From a virus, in IMG/VR virus record IMGVR_UViG_3300032117_000086, positions 1-36,185 of that record: a stretch of DNA of 36,185 nt; one strand, 5' to 3'. Positions 1 to 10,166 of the stretch are shown piece by piece. The notes beneath the pieces are model-generated. The model worked only from the letters and a program-made list of their open reading frames with translations. It made no database searches and had not been told where the DNA came from. The translations under genes and the position numbers were made by a program. The number at the start of each line of letters is the position of its first letter. Position 1 is the first letter of the stretch.

Positions 1-2927
1 CCATCTGAACCAAGGGTGGTTGTAGTCGTACCTGTAGTATTGCTAATATTAGAGCTTATTGTCCAACCACCTATAGTTCCAGTTGAGCCGGTTATAGTAC
101 CGCTAAACGAACCACTAGCAGCTGCTAAAGTACCGCTAAACGAACCGCTTGCTGCAACTAATGCACCACTGAAAGTACCGCCTGCAGCATTAAGATTACC
201 GCTAAACGTACCGTTACCGTTTATAGTTAAAGTACTACCGTCCCATGTTAAATTTTGACCTAAAGAAAATTTACCATCAGATCCTGCCCAAAACTTTGTA
301 TACTGATCATTATAAGCCGGCGTGTGGCCGGTTGTGCCAATAGATATACTCTTAGTGGAACTATAACCATCTAATAATATAGGACTGCTACTACCAACTG
401 TAAATTTACCGCTAAAGTAACCTGCATTACCTGCAACAACAGGTGAGAATATAGAGCTACCAGTAATAAATGAGCCTATTGTACCACCACCACCGTTATT
501 ATATGTACCCGCTGCAATGCTATCTGCTATAGCTTTTGCGTTAGTATACGCGGTTCCAGCTGAACTATCTGCATATGTTTGTGTAGCAGCATTACCACCC
601 GTTACATTAATAGTACCATTAACAGATAACGTACTACCATCCCACTTTACATAATTACTACTACTACCAATACTAATCTTAGGTGTAGTACTATCTAAAC
701 CAAGCCACCAACCTGCTGTGTTGTCTGAATAACTTGTTTTACCGCTATATATACCATTACCACCTAACGGGTTAATTGATATGTTACCTTGAATTGTTAA
801 TGTTTGACCGTTCCAGAAAGTATAATTTGAGCTACCACCAAATCCGTCACCCACGAAGAATATAGGATCAGCACCGGTGTTACCCGATATTGTACTGCCA
901 GTAGGGTAACCTAAATAAAAACCGTTACCGGTCATTGTTACTTGACCTATACCACTACCTGTCTTTGTAGCAGAAATTGTAGGAGATACACTATAACTAC
1001 GTAACGCAGTATTAGGTAAGGTGGTACCATTGTAGCCACCCATATTTAAATAACGACCCACTAATGCATCTGTAGTTAAAAGTAAGTTAGTTGCAACACT
1101 ACTAAACGAAGCACCAGCACTTGCCCAATCACTTGTAGTACCGGGTGTTGGCCAACCGCCACTACCATTTTTACTGTTAGGATTGTTAGTATTTGAATTA
1201 GAAGCAAACCAGTAACTACCTCCGTTTAATACAACATCGGTGCGCACACCGGGTATATAATAATATGGCACCAATACGCTGTAATTACCTTGATAAACAG
1301 GGCCAGCACCGGTATCGCCTGTCGGTCCTGCTACTACTTTAGCAACACTAAATGTCTTATATACTGCTGTACCTTGATAGTTTGCTGATAAAGTCCAAAC
1401 TACATTTAATGTTGCACCAATATTAGTGACTACATAACGATTCTTTGCAGATCCGTCATTAGCACTAGCTACAAACGTTAAAGTGCTACCACCTGCATTA
1501 GTAACTGAATATATACCGAAACCAGAACACTGATTGGTTACGTTAGTTGCACCGCTATATACTATAAAGTCACCAGAAATTGCTGAAACATTAGCTGTTA
1601 CGTTACCGTTACTATCTGCATTGATAGTAGCAGCATCATTAGTTAATACACCTAATAACGTATTGGTACCGTTAACTAATTTAGTAACAGACTGAGAAGC
1701 AGTATATAGTACGCTACTTGTATCTAATAAAGAAGCAGTAAATGAAGCAGTAACTGCATTTGGGTTACTAACAAATACACTAACTGGTAACACTCTTACA
1801 GCTGAATTTGAAGGAGTTGTTAATAAACTGCTTGTTACGTCTGTACCGTTATTAGAACTATCATATACTGTAGCTGTCCAGTTAACATATGTAGTAGAAG
1901 TAGCAGGTACAATATTACTATTTAAAACTGTAGCAGAAATTGTATCTACTGCATTAAGAGGTGAACCAGAACTGAATACAAATATATTTTTGTTTAAAGT
2001 TAAACCTAGAGATTTAGCTGTACCTGCTGCCCCTTGTTTAGACTTGGTAACTGTAAATATAGCTGAAGCTGATTGACTACCATATACTGCTCGTAATGCT
2101 AATTTACCAGTATCTTGATTATAAGGTATACTTGTAATACTGTATATACCGCTGCTATTAATTGTACCAGTAACATTAGTTTGTCCACTAATAATACTAT
2201 ATGATAAGCTTGCAGGGGCAATTAAATTTTGACCAAGATAAACATTAAACGCACCGGTGGCAGTCGAATAATCTGTTACAGTACCGTCATTACCTGCAGG
2301 TAATGCTACTGAATAATTTGATAGTATACCATAAAATGCAGATTGACCATCAGCACCATCTACTTCTCTATAAATTTGATCTGTATCTACATAGACGTTA
2401 CTACCAGATACAAACATTGCACTAACTAATACGGTTGTAGCTGAACCTAAATTTGTTGTAGTGTAATTAGTAAAGTTATAAGGTGAAGAAGTACCATGGA
2501 CTTCAGTTGAGTCCATAAAGTTACCATTTGCATCGTATCTTAAAAATGCAAAGCGTACTGGATTGAGATTAGTTGGTACTAAATTCTGTACATACGCTGT
2601 TACGGTCGTAGAAGTAACACCGTAAGGGGTAGTGTTATCGTTTTTATAAAAAAATGTCTTAACCGGGCTTAATACTAAAGCTAAACCGTATGATACTGAA
2701 TTACCCGCTGCACCAGGGGTACCTGTTGCACCTTGTGCACCGGTAGCGCCTTGAAAACCTTGATACCCACCACCACCTACACCTTGTTGTTGCAGCCAAG
2801 TCAACGTTTGAGCCAAAGACATTTTGTATGTTTTTGGATCATTTTCGGTCTGAGATACCGGAATAGTAATGTCTTGAGTTATAACATTTGACGGTACTTG
2901 TGGTAAATCTGTAATTTTAATAGACAT
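1..2927 (-). CDS. Large tail-fibre-like structural protein, C-terminus beyond left edge
   Basis: The reading frame opens at an ATG at 2927 and stays open to base 1, so at least 975 codons are present and the C-terminus is missing. Read from the N-terminus: a probable virion-docking segment (MSIKITDLPQVPSN), a short Gly-X-Y stretch ([18 protein letters not shown], about residues 58-75), then many Ser/Thr/Asn-rich beta segments, and at the window edge a repeated block of the form GTFSGxLxAASGSFSG. That repeat style is common near the distal parts of phage fibre and host-specificity proteins. No enzyme motif was seen. A CTAAATA late-promoter motif lies six bases before the ATG. It is the last visible gene of the minus-strand structural run, after the PKD-like gene. 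Tail fibre or tip protein is inferred from composition and neighbours, not from a named family. Confidence 0.75.
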   Translation of the reverse strand, partial: MSIKITDLPQVPSNVITQDITIPVSQTENDPKTYKMSLAQTLTWLQQQGVGGGGYQGFQGATGAQGATGTPGAAGNSVSYGLALVLSPVKTFFYKNDNTTPYGVTSTTVTAYVQNLVPTNLNPVRFAFLRYDANGNFMDSTEVHGTSSPYNFTNYTTTNLGSATTVLVSAMFVSGSNVYVDTDQIYREVDGADGQSAFYGILSNYSVALPAGNDGTVTDYSTATGAFNVYLGQNLIAPASLSYSIISGQTNVTGTINSSGIYSITSIPYNQDTGKLALRAVYGSQSASAIFTVTKSKQGAAGTAKSLGLTLNKNIFVFSSGSPLNAVDTISATVLNSNIVPATSTTYVNWTATVYDSSNNGTDVTSSLLTTPSNSAVRVLPVSVFVSNPNAVTASFTASLLDTSSVLYTASQSVTKLVNGTNTLLGVLTNDAATINADSNGNVTANVSAISGDFIVYSGATNVTNQCSGFGIYSVTNAGGSTLTFVASANDGSAKNRYVVTNIGATLNVVWTLSANYQGTAVYKTFSVAKVVAGPTGDTGAGPVYQGNYSVLVPYYYIPGVRTDVVLNGGSYWFASNSNTNNPNSKNGSGGWPTPGTTSDWASAGASFSSVATNLLLTTDALVGRYLNMGGYNGTTLPNTALRSYSVSPTISATKTGSGIGQVTMTGNGFYLGYPTGSTISGNTGADPIFFVGDGFGGSSNYTFWNGQTLTIQGNISINPLGGNGIYSGKTSYSDNTAGWWLGLDSTTPKISIGSSSNYVKWDGSTLSVNGTINVTGGNAATQTYADSSAGTAYTNAKAIADSIAAGTYNNGGGGTIGSFITGSSIFSPVVAGNAGYFSGKFTVGSSSPILLDGYSSTKSISIGTTGHTPAYNDQYTKFWAGSDGKFSLGQNLTWDGSTLTINGNGTFSGNLNAAGGTFSGALVAASGSFSGTLAAASGSFSGTITGSTGTIGGWTISSNISNTTGTTTTTLGSD

Positions 2928-2933
2928 TGATAA

Positions 2934-2940
2934 TATTTAG
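2934..2940 (-). promoter_or_regulatory. T4-type late promoter motif CTAAATA
   Basis: On the minus strand the sequence CTAAATATTATCA runs straight into the ATG at 2927, with six bases between the motif and the start codon. It resembles the T4 late promoter TATAAATA. Initiation at the usual distance would put the transcript start at or next to the ATG. Confidence 0.5.
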
Positions 2941-2948
2941 CTTTACTA

Positions 2949-3416
2949 TTAACCGTTATAATTTATAAGCAAATAGTTTGGGTTATTTGTTTCCAATAAG
3001 AACATTTGAGTGTTACTTGTATCCCATGCTCTAGAACGTAATAAATGTACTTCTCCAAACACGTACGGTTTAGGAGATCCTATTGTTGGGTTTGTAGTAA
3101 AAAACGGTAATATATTAGTAGCTGATAAAGTATACACTGTTGGTGTGAAATTAGCCGGACCAATAAATGCGGATATCGTAATTACGTATGTATTATTTTG
3201 AGAAGGTAGTACACAAGTAAGATTTGATCTACAATCTGTACTGTCTGGTGTAGCTGTAAAGTTGTTTGTACGTGTTACTGTTTGTCCAGGAAGCTGATAT
3301 ACAACTTTACTCAAAAATTGAGGACTAGTTAATGATATACTGCTAGGTTGAAACGTTAAGGTTAACGGAGCATAACCTGAAGTAGCAGAAGATGTAGTTG
3401 TAAATGAAAATACCAT
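2949..3416 (-). CDS. Small PKD/Ig-like virion protein
   Basis: This 155-residue protein has an N-terminal segment FSFTTTSSATSGYAPLTLTF, which fits the opening strands of PKD-type Ig-like domains (the TSGxAPLTVTF pattern). The rest is beta-rich, with no signal peptide and no membrane segment. Two cysteines (in DCRSNLTCVL) could pair but are not diagnostic. The start ATG at 3416 follows the stop of the 531-residue gene by one base (TAA C ATG), so translation is probably coupled. Such single Ig-like domains are frequent on phage capsids and tails as surface decorations. A structural role is inferred from fold resemblance and position. Confidence 0.65.
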   Translation of the reverse strand: MVFSFTTTSSATSGYAPLTLTFQPSSISLTSPQFLSKVVYQLPGQTVTRTNNFTATPDSTDCRSNLTCVLPSQNNTYVITISAFIGPANFTPTVYTLSATNILPFFTTNPTIGSPKPYVFGEVHLLRSRAWDTSNTQMFLLETNNPNYLLINYNG

Positions 3417-3417
3417 G

Positions 3418-5013
3418 TTATACTGTCAGTATTGTTAAATTGTTATCTGTTAATATTGGGTTAGCAGATTGGTTTGTTAATACCTTACCTAAGATATTTT
3501 GATTTGTTGTATAGCTAATAATATTAAATGCTTGTGAACCAAACATACCACCAAACGCTATAAAGCTTATTACATATGAAGAAGCATCCTTATTATATGT
3601 AATGACAGGAGGTTCAATATAAGTTAAATACTCCAATTCAGCATCTATAGCTGATGCACCTTGAGCATAAAGGAATTGACTATAATCAGTAGTATTGGTT
3701 GGAAATATTCTTTCTCTTGTACCAGGCTTGTTAATATCGTACTGATATAAAACAGGTACAATTAAACCTTGAGTACTATAACCGGAAAGTTCACCTGTAC
3801 TACTTGTTACTACAGCAGATAACAATAAACAAGCTGTAAACTTTTTAAGTGTTTCATCGTACCAATTACCACCGTAATACACATCTGCTACACTACCCAC
3901 TGTTATACCTGTTAAGGACAGTGATGATAACAAACGCGTTGATACTTGAGTGTGGTAGTCCAATGTTAAATAATCTACACTACCACAGTTAATAATATTA
4001 TTAGTATAATCGTATGATATTTTTTCGTATATTGTATAACCGCTTAATTCAATTATTAATGTATCAAAGAATACTTCAATGTTCTTAATGTTATTAGCTG
4101 ATAACTGAGAGTATATAGCAGGTTCATTAACGTGCTTATAAAATATAGCTGATAAAGATGAAACTGCAGGTGAAATAGTACCGTCTACTGTTTTAGTCCA
4201 TAATTGACCAAAAGCATTTTGCATGTTATACATTGTACGTCCAGCTGCAGGTACTGCTTTATATAAAGCGTATTGATTACCGTATACATCTGTTTGCCAT
4301 GCACATAGTTCTGTATTAGGTGTAACTAATAGATTACGTACTCTTAAATCAATATCGTGATACTTTACCCAATCTTCTTGAGTGTACTTATTAGTAACTA
4401 ACCACTTGTCTTTATCTGCACCGGTCCAGAATTCAAAATCGTTTTGTATAGAAACTACGCCGTTACTATCGTTTTTAGTACTTTCGTAATTAGACTGATA
4501 AGGGATAAACTTTTGATATAAATCTGAACCTAATACCTGACCATCAAAAGCGGTACCAGTACCAACAGCTTTTTGCCAGTTAGTGTTTTCGTAGTGGGTA
4601 ATTATATTATTTTGATCTTTACCTGTATTACCTCTACCTTTATTAAATTTCGAAGGATCAATATAAGTATAAGTCTGACCTGGTGTAATGCTCTTAGTAT
4701 CAATATAAGAAGTTATATTCTTAGTTAAATAAACTGAAGCACCAACATTATTAGGTGTAAAATAACCACCAAGTTCTGCTTTAGTTAAAATACCACTCCC
4801 ACTTTGAGGTAAAGTAGCTACTGTAGGATAGTATCTATCTCCTAAATTAGCCCAAGGGGCCATTGCAGCAATTTCAGCTCCAACATACCCGTTACCTGTA
4901 CCGGACAGTATATATTCATTATTAGCCAGGTACTTCTCAGTAAGAGTTGTTAACTGAGCACTAATCTGCTCAGCTGTTGTGTTTACATCGACTTGTATTG
5001 CAGATAGTAACAT
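3418..5013 (-). CDS. Virion structural protein, unrecognised family
   Basis: A 531-residue soluble protein starting at an ATG at 5013. I do not recognise the family. It has a short helical N-terminus (about 1-35, VNTTAEQISAQLTTLTEKYL), a segment reading GGYFTPNNVGASVYLTKNIT (about 80-100), and a long region rich in Tyr, Asn and Thr with mixed alpha/beta character. Neither collagen-like triplets nor an S74 tail is present. It lies between the 950-residue fibre (three bases upstream) and the PKD-like gene (one base downstream), so all three are probably translated from one message. The position suggests a baseplate or fibre-connector component, but nothing in the sequence proves that. Confidence 0.6.
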   Translation of the reverse strand: MLLSAIQVDVNTTAEQISAQLTTLTEKYLANNEYILSGTGNGYVGAEIAAMAPWANLGDRYYPTVATLPQSGSGILTKAELGGYFTPNNVGASVYLTKNITSYIDTKSITPGQTYTYIDPSKFNKGRGNTGKDQNNIITHYENTNWQKAVGTGTAFDGQVLGSDLYQKFIPYQSNYESTKNDSNGVVSIQNDFEFWTGADKDKWLVTNKYTQEDWVKYHDIDLRVRNLLVTPNTELCAWQTDVYGNQYALYKAVPAAGRTMYNMQNAFGQLWTKTVDGTISPAVSSLSAIFYKHVNEPAIYSQLSANNIKNIEVFFDTLIIELSGYTIYEKISYDYTNNIINCGSVDYLTLDYHTQVSTRLLSSLSLTGITVGSVADVYYGGNWYDETLKKFTACLLLSAVVTSSTGELSGYSTQGLIVPVLYQYDINKPGTRERIFPTNTTDYSQFLYAQGASAIDAELEYLTYIEPPVITYNKDASSYVISFIAFGGMFGSQAFNIISYTTNQNILGKVLTNQSANPILTDNNLTILTV

Positions 5014-5016
5014 TTA

Positions 5017-7869
5017 TTATAGTATACCTGATAAGGATTGCTTTAACGTATCTAACTCGTATTTAAGTTCTTTTATAGATTCAATTAATAGTGCTGTTAT
5101 ACGAGAGTATTCAATACCAACGCATACTTCCCCTGCACTTGTTGCACTAGTTGATACCACATATGGTAATACATTTAATACATCTTCTGCAATAAAACCT
5201 ACATTATTAGTATCTTCTGGATCGTGTACATTATCATATATTACACCAGATAACTGTTCTGTAATAGTTAAAGGATTGCCAATAACAGTTGTTAAAGGTC
5301 TAATATTAGTTTTGTTTACTTTAGAAGATGTAGTAGTATATGAAACAGCTGTAACGTTACCTACACTATCAAAATGCGCTTGCTGAGCAGAATTATATAC
5401 ACCACCGCTTGTTGTACCTGCACCAATAGTTACACCGTAACCAGTATAAAATGCACATATATTACCACCAGAACCAGCATCGTCAATAGCAATACCGCTA
5501 TGACCTACTAGATAGTGAGTAACTGTTACACTATCAAATGTAACACCGCTTGTAGTGTTAAGTGTTTGATTAGCAGTAATACCTTGTGCACCTTGAGCTC
5601 CGGTAGAACCTTGATTACCTGTTGCACCTTGTGCGCCTGTAGAACCTTTAGCACCTTGTGCACCAGTAGCGCCTTGAGCACCTGAACCTGTAGCGCCTTG
5701 ATTACCTGTTGCGCCTTGTGCCCCGGTAGCGCCTTGTGCCCCGGTAGCGCCTTGCGCGCCGTTTGAACCGTTAGTTCCAGCAGCACCCTGTGCACCAGGA
5801 GTACCAGTAGCGCCTTTTAAGCCTTGTGCACCCTGTGCGCCATTTGATCCGTTATTTCCAGAAAAACCTGATATACCGGAAGCACCTTGCGTGCCTTGGT
5901 TACCAGTAGAACCTTGGTTACCAGTAGAACCTACAGGGCCTGAAAACCCAGAATAACCAGAAGCGCCTTGAGCACCTTGGGAACCTTGAGCGCCTGAACC
6001 TGTTGCACCTTGATTACCAGTTGCTCCTTGTGCACCAGGTGCGCCTTGAGCACCTTGAGCACCTTGTACGCCAGTAGAACCAGCTAAACCTGAATAACCT
6101 GAATAGCCTGAAGTACCTGTAGAACCTTGAGGGCCAGCAGCTCCTTGATTACCTGTACTTCCTTGATTACCAGTACTACCTTGAGCACCTTGATTACCAA
6201 CTGCACCTTGCGGTCCATTACCACCTTGTGCACCAGTAGCACCTTGAGAACCGGTAGCACCTTGAGCTCCTGTATTACCAGAGAAACCAGAATAACCAGA
6301 AGCACCTTGTGCGCCTGCTCCGGTCGCACCTTGATTGCCTTGTGCACCTTGCGCGCCTGTAGAACCAGTTGCACCTTGATTACCAGTGTAACCTACTGCA
6401 CCCTGAGCACCAGTTGCGCCTTGAGCACCTTGTGCACCAGTGCCTCCTGGACCAGTAGCACCTTGAGAACCTGCAGTACCTTGTGCACCTTGACTGCCAA
6501 TAGCGCCTTGCGCACCTTGATAGCCTTGTGCACCTTGTGCACCAGTAGCTCCTTGATTACCGGTAGCGCCTTGTGCGCCTTGTGCACCTAAAATTCCGCT
6601 AAAGCCCGAAATACCACTAAAACCAGAATAGCCAGAAATACCGCTAAAACCGGAATAACCAGATGTGCCTATACCAGAATAACCACTATAACCAGATATG
6701 CCTGATGCAGCATATGAACCAGGCAAACCACTAAAACCTGAAATACCACTAAACCCGGAATAACCACTAAAACCAGAGGCACCCTGTGCTCCTTGAGCTC
6801 CTTGTGGTCCTGTTAAGCCTGAAAAACCAGAGTAACCAGATTGTCCTACTGCACCAGTGTAGATACCGGTTTGTATGTTACTGTAATGCTGAGTACCTAA
6901 GTAGAAGAAACCAATTGTTGCATTATCGTTAGCTGCTGTGCTAGCAAATACTCTATAAACTAATCTATCTTGGGTACCGTTCTGTAAAGTAAACGGTAAT
7001 GAAATATTATACTGTACAGATTGTAATAAAGGTGTATTAAAAGGTGTTGGTGTTAAATATGAACTAGTAGCAGAGAACAATGGTACTTCTGTATTATAAG
7101 GTGTTCTATCATATATAACGTGAGTTAGGTATACTGCTGAGGTAGCTTGAGAATCTGTACCTGTTAAAGCATACCATGTATTAAATGTCCAAGTACCAGT
7201 AGTAATGATCGGTATATCAGGATCTCCAATATTGGTAACCATTTGCCCTAGCCCTGCACCATTCTCATTAGCGCTTAATGTGTAAGGGTAGTACGTTTCC
7301 GCACCAGATTGCGGTGTTTGGAACATTACACCATAGTATACACTAAAATTAGAAGAGGAACTTGAAGGGTAATATGTTACACCAACTGCAGGTGTACCTG
7401 AAAAACCAGAAAAACCGGAATAACCACTATAACCTGTTATACCGGAATAACCACTAAAACCAGAATAACCGCTTATACCTGTACCGACTGCACCTTGATT
7501 GCCTTGGTAACCTTGTGCACCTTGAGCTCCCTGCGCGCCTTGTAGGCCTTGACTACCTTGCGGACCGGTAGCACCTTGACTACCTGTTGAACCTGTAGAG
7601 CCTTGCGGACCAGTAGCACCTTGACTACCTTGCGCGCCTGTACCGCCTGGGCCAGTAGCGCCCTGTACACCTTGTGGCCCTGTACCACCTGTTGAACCTT
7701 GCGGACCTTGTGGTCCTGTACCTTGAGCACCTTGAAAACCTGAATAACCAGAAATACCACCAGGTGCACCTTGCGAACCTGGAAACCCTGATTTACCTGA
7801 ATAACCAGAAAAACCTGAAGCAGCTGCTGCAGGTATCATTTGAAGTTGGTTTACTTTAGTAAGGGACAT
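5017..7869 (-). CDS. Collagen-like tail fibre with S74 intramolecular chaperone domain
   Basis: 950 residues. Order of parts: a short N-terminal tag ([17 protein letters not shown]); a Gly-X-Y array (about 18-158); a beta domain (about 160-345) related to inserts in the 841-, 1038- and 1210-residue fibres; a second, very long Gly-X-Y array (about 345-765) dominated by GAQ, GAT, GNQ and GPQ triplets with interspersed GYS/GFS blocks; a beta linker; and a C-terminal peptidase S74 domain (about 840-950). S74 hallmarks are the Ser848/Lys853 pair in SSKVNK, the GFIAEDV motif and the terminal helix. In that family the domain helps the fibre trimerise and then cuts itself off between linker and chaperone. 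The stop is one base before the ATG of the next gene (TAA T ATG). Confidence 0.88.
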   Translation of the reverse strand: MSLTKVNQLQMIPAAAASGFSGYSGKSGFPGSQGAPGGISGYSGFQGAQGTGPQGPQGSTGGTGPQGVQGATGPGGTGAQGSQGATGPQGSTGSTGSQGATGPQGSQGLQGAQGAQGAQGYQGNQGAVGTGISGYSGFSGYSGITGYSGYSGFSGFSGTPAVGVTYYPSSSSSNFSVYYGVMFQTPQSGAETYYPYTLSANENGAGLGQMVTNIGDPDIPIITTGTWTFNTWYALTGTDSQATSAVYLTHVIYDRTPYNTEVPLFSATSSYLTPTPFNTPLLQSVQYNISLPFTLQNGTQDRLVYRVFASTAANDNATIGFFYLGTQHYSNIQTGIYTGAVGQSGYSGFSGLTGPQGAQGAQGASGFSGYSGFSGISGFSGLPGSYAASGISGYSGYSGIGTSGYSGFSGISGYSGFSGISGFSGILGAQGAQGATGNQGATGAQGAQGYQGAQGAIGSQGAQGTAGSQGATGPGGTGAQGAQGATGAQGAVGYTGNQGATGSTGAQGAQGNQGATGAGAQGASGYSGFSGNTGAQGATGSQGATGAQGGNGPQGAVGNQGAQGSTGNQGSTGNQGAAGPQGSTGTSGYSGYSGLAGSTGVQGAQGAQGAPGAQGATGNQGATGSGAQGSQGAQGASGYSGFSGPVGSTGNQGSTGNQGTQGASGISGFSGNNGSNGAQGAQGLKGATGTPGAQGAAGTNGSNGAQGATGAQGATGAQGATGNQGATGSGAQGATGAQGAKGSTGAQGATGNQGSTGAQGAQGITANQTLNTTSGVTFDSVTVTHYLVGHSGIAIDDAGSGGNICAFYTGYGVTIGAGTTSGGVYNSAQQAHFDSVGNVTAVSYTTTSSKVNKTNIRPLTTVIGNPLTITEQLSGVIYDNVHDPEDTNNVGFIAEDVLNVLPYVVSTSATSAGEVCVGIEYSRITALLIESIKELKYELDTLKQSLSGIL
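5575..6835 (-). repeat. Long Gly-X-Y triplet array, mostly GAQ/GAT type
   Basis: About 140 consecutive nine-base units encode Gly-X-Y triplets in the 950-residue fibre, with few breaks (for example GTGAQG and GSGAQG). [10 protein letters not shown] block lies at its promoter-proximal end (about 6590-6835). The repetition is in the protein reading frame; third positions vary. Confidence 0.85.
7390..7830 (-). repeat. N-terminal Gly-X-Y triplet array of the 950-residue fibre
   Basis: Nine-base units encode GAQ, GPQ, GST and GSQ triplets with GYS/GFS blocks at both ends. It precedes the beta domain of the fibre. Confidence 0.8.
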
Positions 7870-7870
7870 A

Positions 7871-8899
7871 TTACGACGGTGTAATGATTACTATTTCTGC
7901 TCCTGCTGGAGGTGCTTCAGAAAATACTAAATTGCTATTTTGAACGCTAATCTTATAAGCGTTGTATGGGGTTTGAAACAGGCCATCGATGGTAACTCTG
8001 TACATACCACCGTCTGTTTGTGTTATGTTGTTTAAAGCATATGTAGTGGTGTAGCCATCACCTGCATAGATATAAACATTACTTGAATTCGCCATATTAT
8101 TACTTACACTCGTACCTACAAAACCGGTCACGCCATAGCAAGGATTTAACGTATTAGCTGTGTTTAGTGCTTGTATAATCAAACCAAGCAAGTATTGTGT
8201 AGGGGCTTCGTATAAAGATGTATTGTACAGTACCGAATAGGTATCAGCTGCAAAAGTAGTGTACCAATTAATAGACACACTTGGATCTCTATCATGGTAG
8301 TTTGCTATGTCATATAGTTCTTCAATTTCTATACTGAATGAATCCGATATATCATTTAAATTTGGAAGATATTGTAATAGGTTGCCGTTTGATACAACTA
8401 AACCTGCATTACCTGAATCTGGTCTTTGGGTAAAAACACTTAAGATATAAGAGTAAAACAGACCCTCTAAATAACCATTAGTACCTAATTGGTTATATTT
8501 TAACTTGGAGTAAACTATGTTGCTCCTACGCTCTGCTATGTATCTTGATACGTCCTTTAACTTACGGGCAAAATATGTAACTGCCCCTTGGATATCTAGA
8601 TCATCACTATAATTGATTATACTAAAAAATGTTTGCTCTTCTGGATTTCTTGTAGATAGACCGAGTTGTTTAAGAAAATCTGTATATGTTTTTCTAACAT
8701 ACTGAAACATTGCCTGAGGGGTATTGGCTCTAGCTTTATACCAATTCTTTAAATACGTATTGTACTGATCTATTTGTGCCCGGGTATCTATGTTATTATT
8801 GTACTGTTTCCATTGTTGAAAAGAGTACGGATTAGCACTATCATTCGCCGTAACTAATGTAGTAGGCTTAGCTAAAGACTGGATGTTAATAACAGGCAT
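7871..8899 (-). CDS. Baseplate-associated-like virion protein
   Basis: 342 residues from an ATG at 8899. The N-terminal two thirds are helical and contain a stretch reading [20 protein letters not shown] followed by [17 protein letters not shown]. This resembles a segment found in large virion proteins of T4-related and other large phages (acidic pair, then a YFxRKLK helix). The last 65 residues form a small beta unit ([10 protein letters not shown] ... [17 protein letters not shown] ... [13 protein letters not shown]), the common phage module of the type VDGxxQTPxxDYxxS...FxxAPxAGxxIxI. It sits between the small Cys protein and the 950-residue S74 fibre, and its stop abuts the fibre start. 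A structural role is likely; which baseplate part it belongs to is not clear. Confidence 0.6.
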   Translation of the reverse strand: MPVINIQSLAKPTTLVTANDSANPYSFQQWKQYNNNIDTRAQIDQYNTYLKNWYKARANTPQAMFQYVRKTYTDFLKQLGLSTRNPEEQTFFSIINYSDDLDIQGAVTYFARKLKDVSRYIAERRSNIVYSKLKYNQLGTNGYLEGLFYSYILSVFTQRPDSGNAGLVVSNGNLLQYLPNLNDISDSFSIEIEELYDIANYHDRDPSVSINWYTTFAADTYSVLYNTSLYEAPTQYLLGLIIQALNTANTLNPCYGVTGFVGTSVSNNMANSSNVYIYAGDGYTTTYALNNITQTDGGMYRVTIDGLFQTPYNAYKISVQNSNLVFSEAPPAGAEIVIITPS

Positions 8900-8927
8900 T
8901 AATAATACTTACAGACGAAGTATGATT

Positions 8928-9161
8928 TTACCATTTCAGAGCTGGGCATTTTGCTGCCTCTAAACGTACTTTTAAGTTCATGTAACAACCACATAAATTG
9001 CATTTAGCTCCCTCTTCAAGATGCTTACAACTAGCACATATACCAATACGGGATAGTTGCTTGCTTTCTTCAGCCAAAACAACACCGTTTTTTCTATACA
9101 TATTAACGGTGTTAATTAATGTTTCTGTAAGATTAAAAGCGCTTGTTTTAAGAGTGGCCAC
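8928..9161 (-). CDS. Small Cys-cluster (zinc-ribbon-like) phage protein
   Basis: 77 residues. The C-terminal half carries Cys42, Cys45, Cys54, Cys57, Cys59 and Cys72 in the pattern CASC-x8-CNLCGC-x12-CPALKW. This fits a small phage family with a CxxC...CxxCGC...KCPxxKW signature (DUF6171-like) and suggests a bound metal. The start is GTG at 9161, 13 bases after the stop of the short S74 fibre; the next in-frame ATG is at residue 21 and would still leave the whole Cys cluster. The N-terminal 35 residues are helical. Its function is not known to me. The placement among virion genes may mean a structural or assembly role, but this is only context. Confidence 0.6.
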   Translation of the reverse strand: MATLKTSAFNLTETLINTVNMYRKNGVVLAEESKQLSRIGICASCKHLEEGAKCNLCGCYMNLKVRLEAAKCPALKW

Positions 9162-9174
9162 TCTATAACTTATC

Positions 9175-10083
9175 TTACGAGCCTAGCTTTGCACTAATAG
9201 CATCGATCTTAGTTGAAAGCGCTTTGATAGCTTCAGTAAGAAGAGCTGTAATACGGCTATAATCGATACCTGTAACCGTACCATCAACAGTTGTAACAAC
9301 TGAGTTAAGTACTGGCTGCACGTCTTCTGCAATGAAACCGATTTCATTTGTTGCAGATATATCAATTAAGCTATCGTATACTACTGCATTTAATTGCTTT
9401 GTAGTTGATAGTGGATCAACAACATAACTTGTTAAAGGTCTAATGTTTGTTTTACCAACACGAGAAGATGTTGAAGTGAATGATACAGCTGTTGCGTTAC
9501 CGTTAGCATCAACTGTAAAGTTTTGAGCAATGTTAGCTGTCTTAGCTGAAAGCTGTCCGTTTACTGTGAAAAGTGCGTTAGGTGAAATTGTACCAACACC
9601 AATAGTACCACCAGAGTTGAAGAATAAGCTACCTGCGCTTAATGAATTTGTACCGGTGAATAATGCACCGTAACCAGATGAACCAGTACCTGCAAAAGCA
9701 CCAGAGAAACCAGAAGCACCTTGTGCACCAGTTGCACCTTGGTTACCTTGGAAACCTTGAGCACCTTGATTGCCTTGGAAGCCCTGCGCGCCTTGAGCAC
9801 CAGTAGCGCCTGTTGTACCTTGTGCACCAGTAGTGCCTGTAGCACCTTGAGCTCCGTTGACGCCAGAATAACCAGAATAACCAGAAGCACCTTGTGCGCC
9901 TGGTGTACCTGTACTACCTTTTAATCCTTGGGCACCTTGAGCGCCTGTTGTACCTTGTGCTCCAGTAGCACCTTGTGCACCGTTTGTGCCGTTTAAGCCT
10001 GTAGCGCCTTGAGCTCCTTGTGCTCCCTGAGCGCCTGCGCCTGAATAACCTGAGTATGCGTTTGCTGGATTAAAATATGCCAT
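9175..10083 (-). CDS. Short collagen-like tail fibre with S74 chaperone domain
   Basis: 302 residues: a 10-residue N-terminal tag ([10 protein letters not shown]), a Gly-X-Y array (about 11-128) of GAQ, GAT, GNQ and GFQ triplets, a beta linker ([19 protein letters not shown], about 146-164), then a peptidase S74 domain (about 200-302). The self-cleavage dyad is Ser206/Lys211 in SSRVGK; GFIAEDV is at 249-255; the last 25 residues form the usual helix. The S74 domain is very close to that of the 841-residue fibre (shared [17 protein letters not shown] and [14 protein letters not shown]), so one was probably copied from the other. A CTAAATA motif 19 bases before the ATG gives it its own late promoter, separating it from the accessory cassette upstream. 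Confidence 0.88.
   Translation of the reverse strand: MAYFNPANAYSGYSGAGAQGAQGAQGATGLNGTNGAQGATGAQGTTGAQGAQGLKGSTGTPGAQGASGYSGYSGVNGAQGATGTTGAQGTTGATGAQGAQGFQGNQGAQGFQGNQGATGAQGASGFSGAFAGTGSSGYGALFTGTNSLSAGSLFFNSGGTIGVGTISPNALFTVNGQLSAKTANIAQNFTVDANGNATAVSFTSTSSRVGKTNIRPLTSYVVDPLSTTKQLNAVVYDSLIDISATNEIGFIAEDVQPVLNSVVTTVDGTVTGIDYSRITALLTEAIKALSTKIDAISAKLGS
9700..10050 (-). repeat. Gly-X-Y array of the short S74 fibre
   Basis: Nine-base units encode [12 protein letters not shown] and GNQ triplets with one GYSGYS interruption. The doublet GFQGNQGAQ is repeated in tandem near 9740-9790. Confidence 0.8.
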
Positions 10084-10102
10084 AGTAGTATTGGTTGTTA
10101 AT

Positions 10103-10109
10103 TATTTAG
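10103..10109 (-). promoter_or_regulatory. T4-type late promoter motif CTAAATA
   Basis: The minus strand reads ACTAAATAATTAAC, 19 bases before the ATG at 10083. It lies in the largest intergenic gap of the window (10084-10166) and probably starts a late transcript for the short S74 fibre. Confidence 0.55.
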
Positions 10110-10166
10110 TAAAAAATACTACAGTTTATACGGGTTTTGAGTTAAAAATAAACGGATATGTCAAAA

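Noticed and set aside
5526-6591. Extra open frames of 60-150 codons on both strands inside the Gly-X-Y arrays
   Set aside because: They are by-products of the repeat: low-complexity runs of His/Lys/Val/Leu or Ser/Thr/Cys that exist only because the nine-base period keeps other frames free of stops. The same holds for similar frames at 21322-23454, 24664-24974 and 17553-17843.
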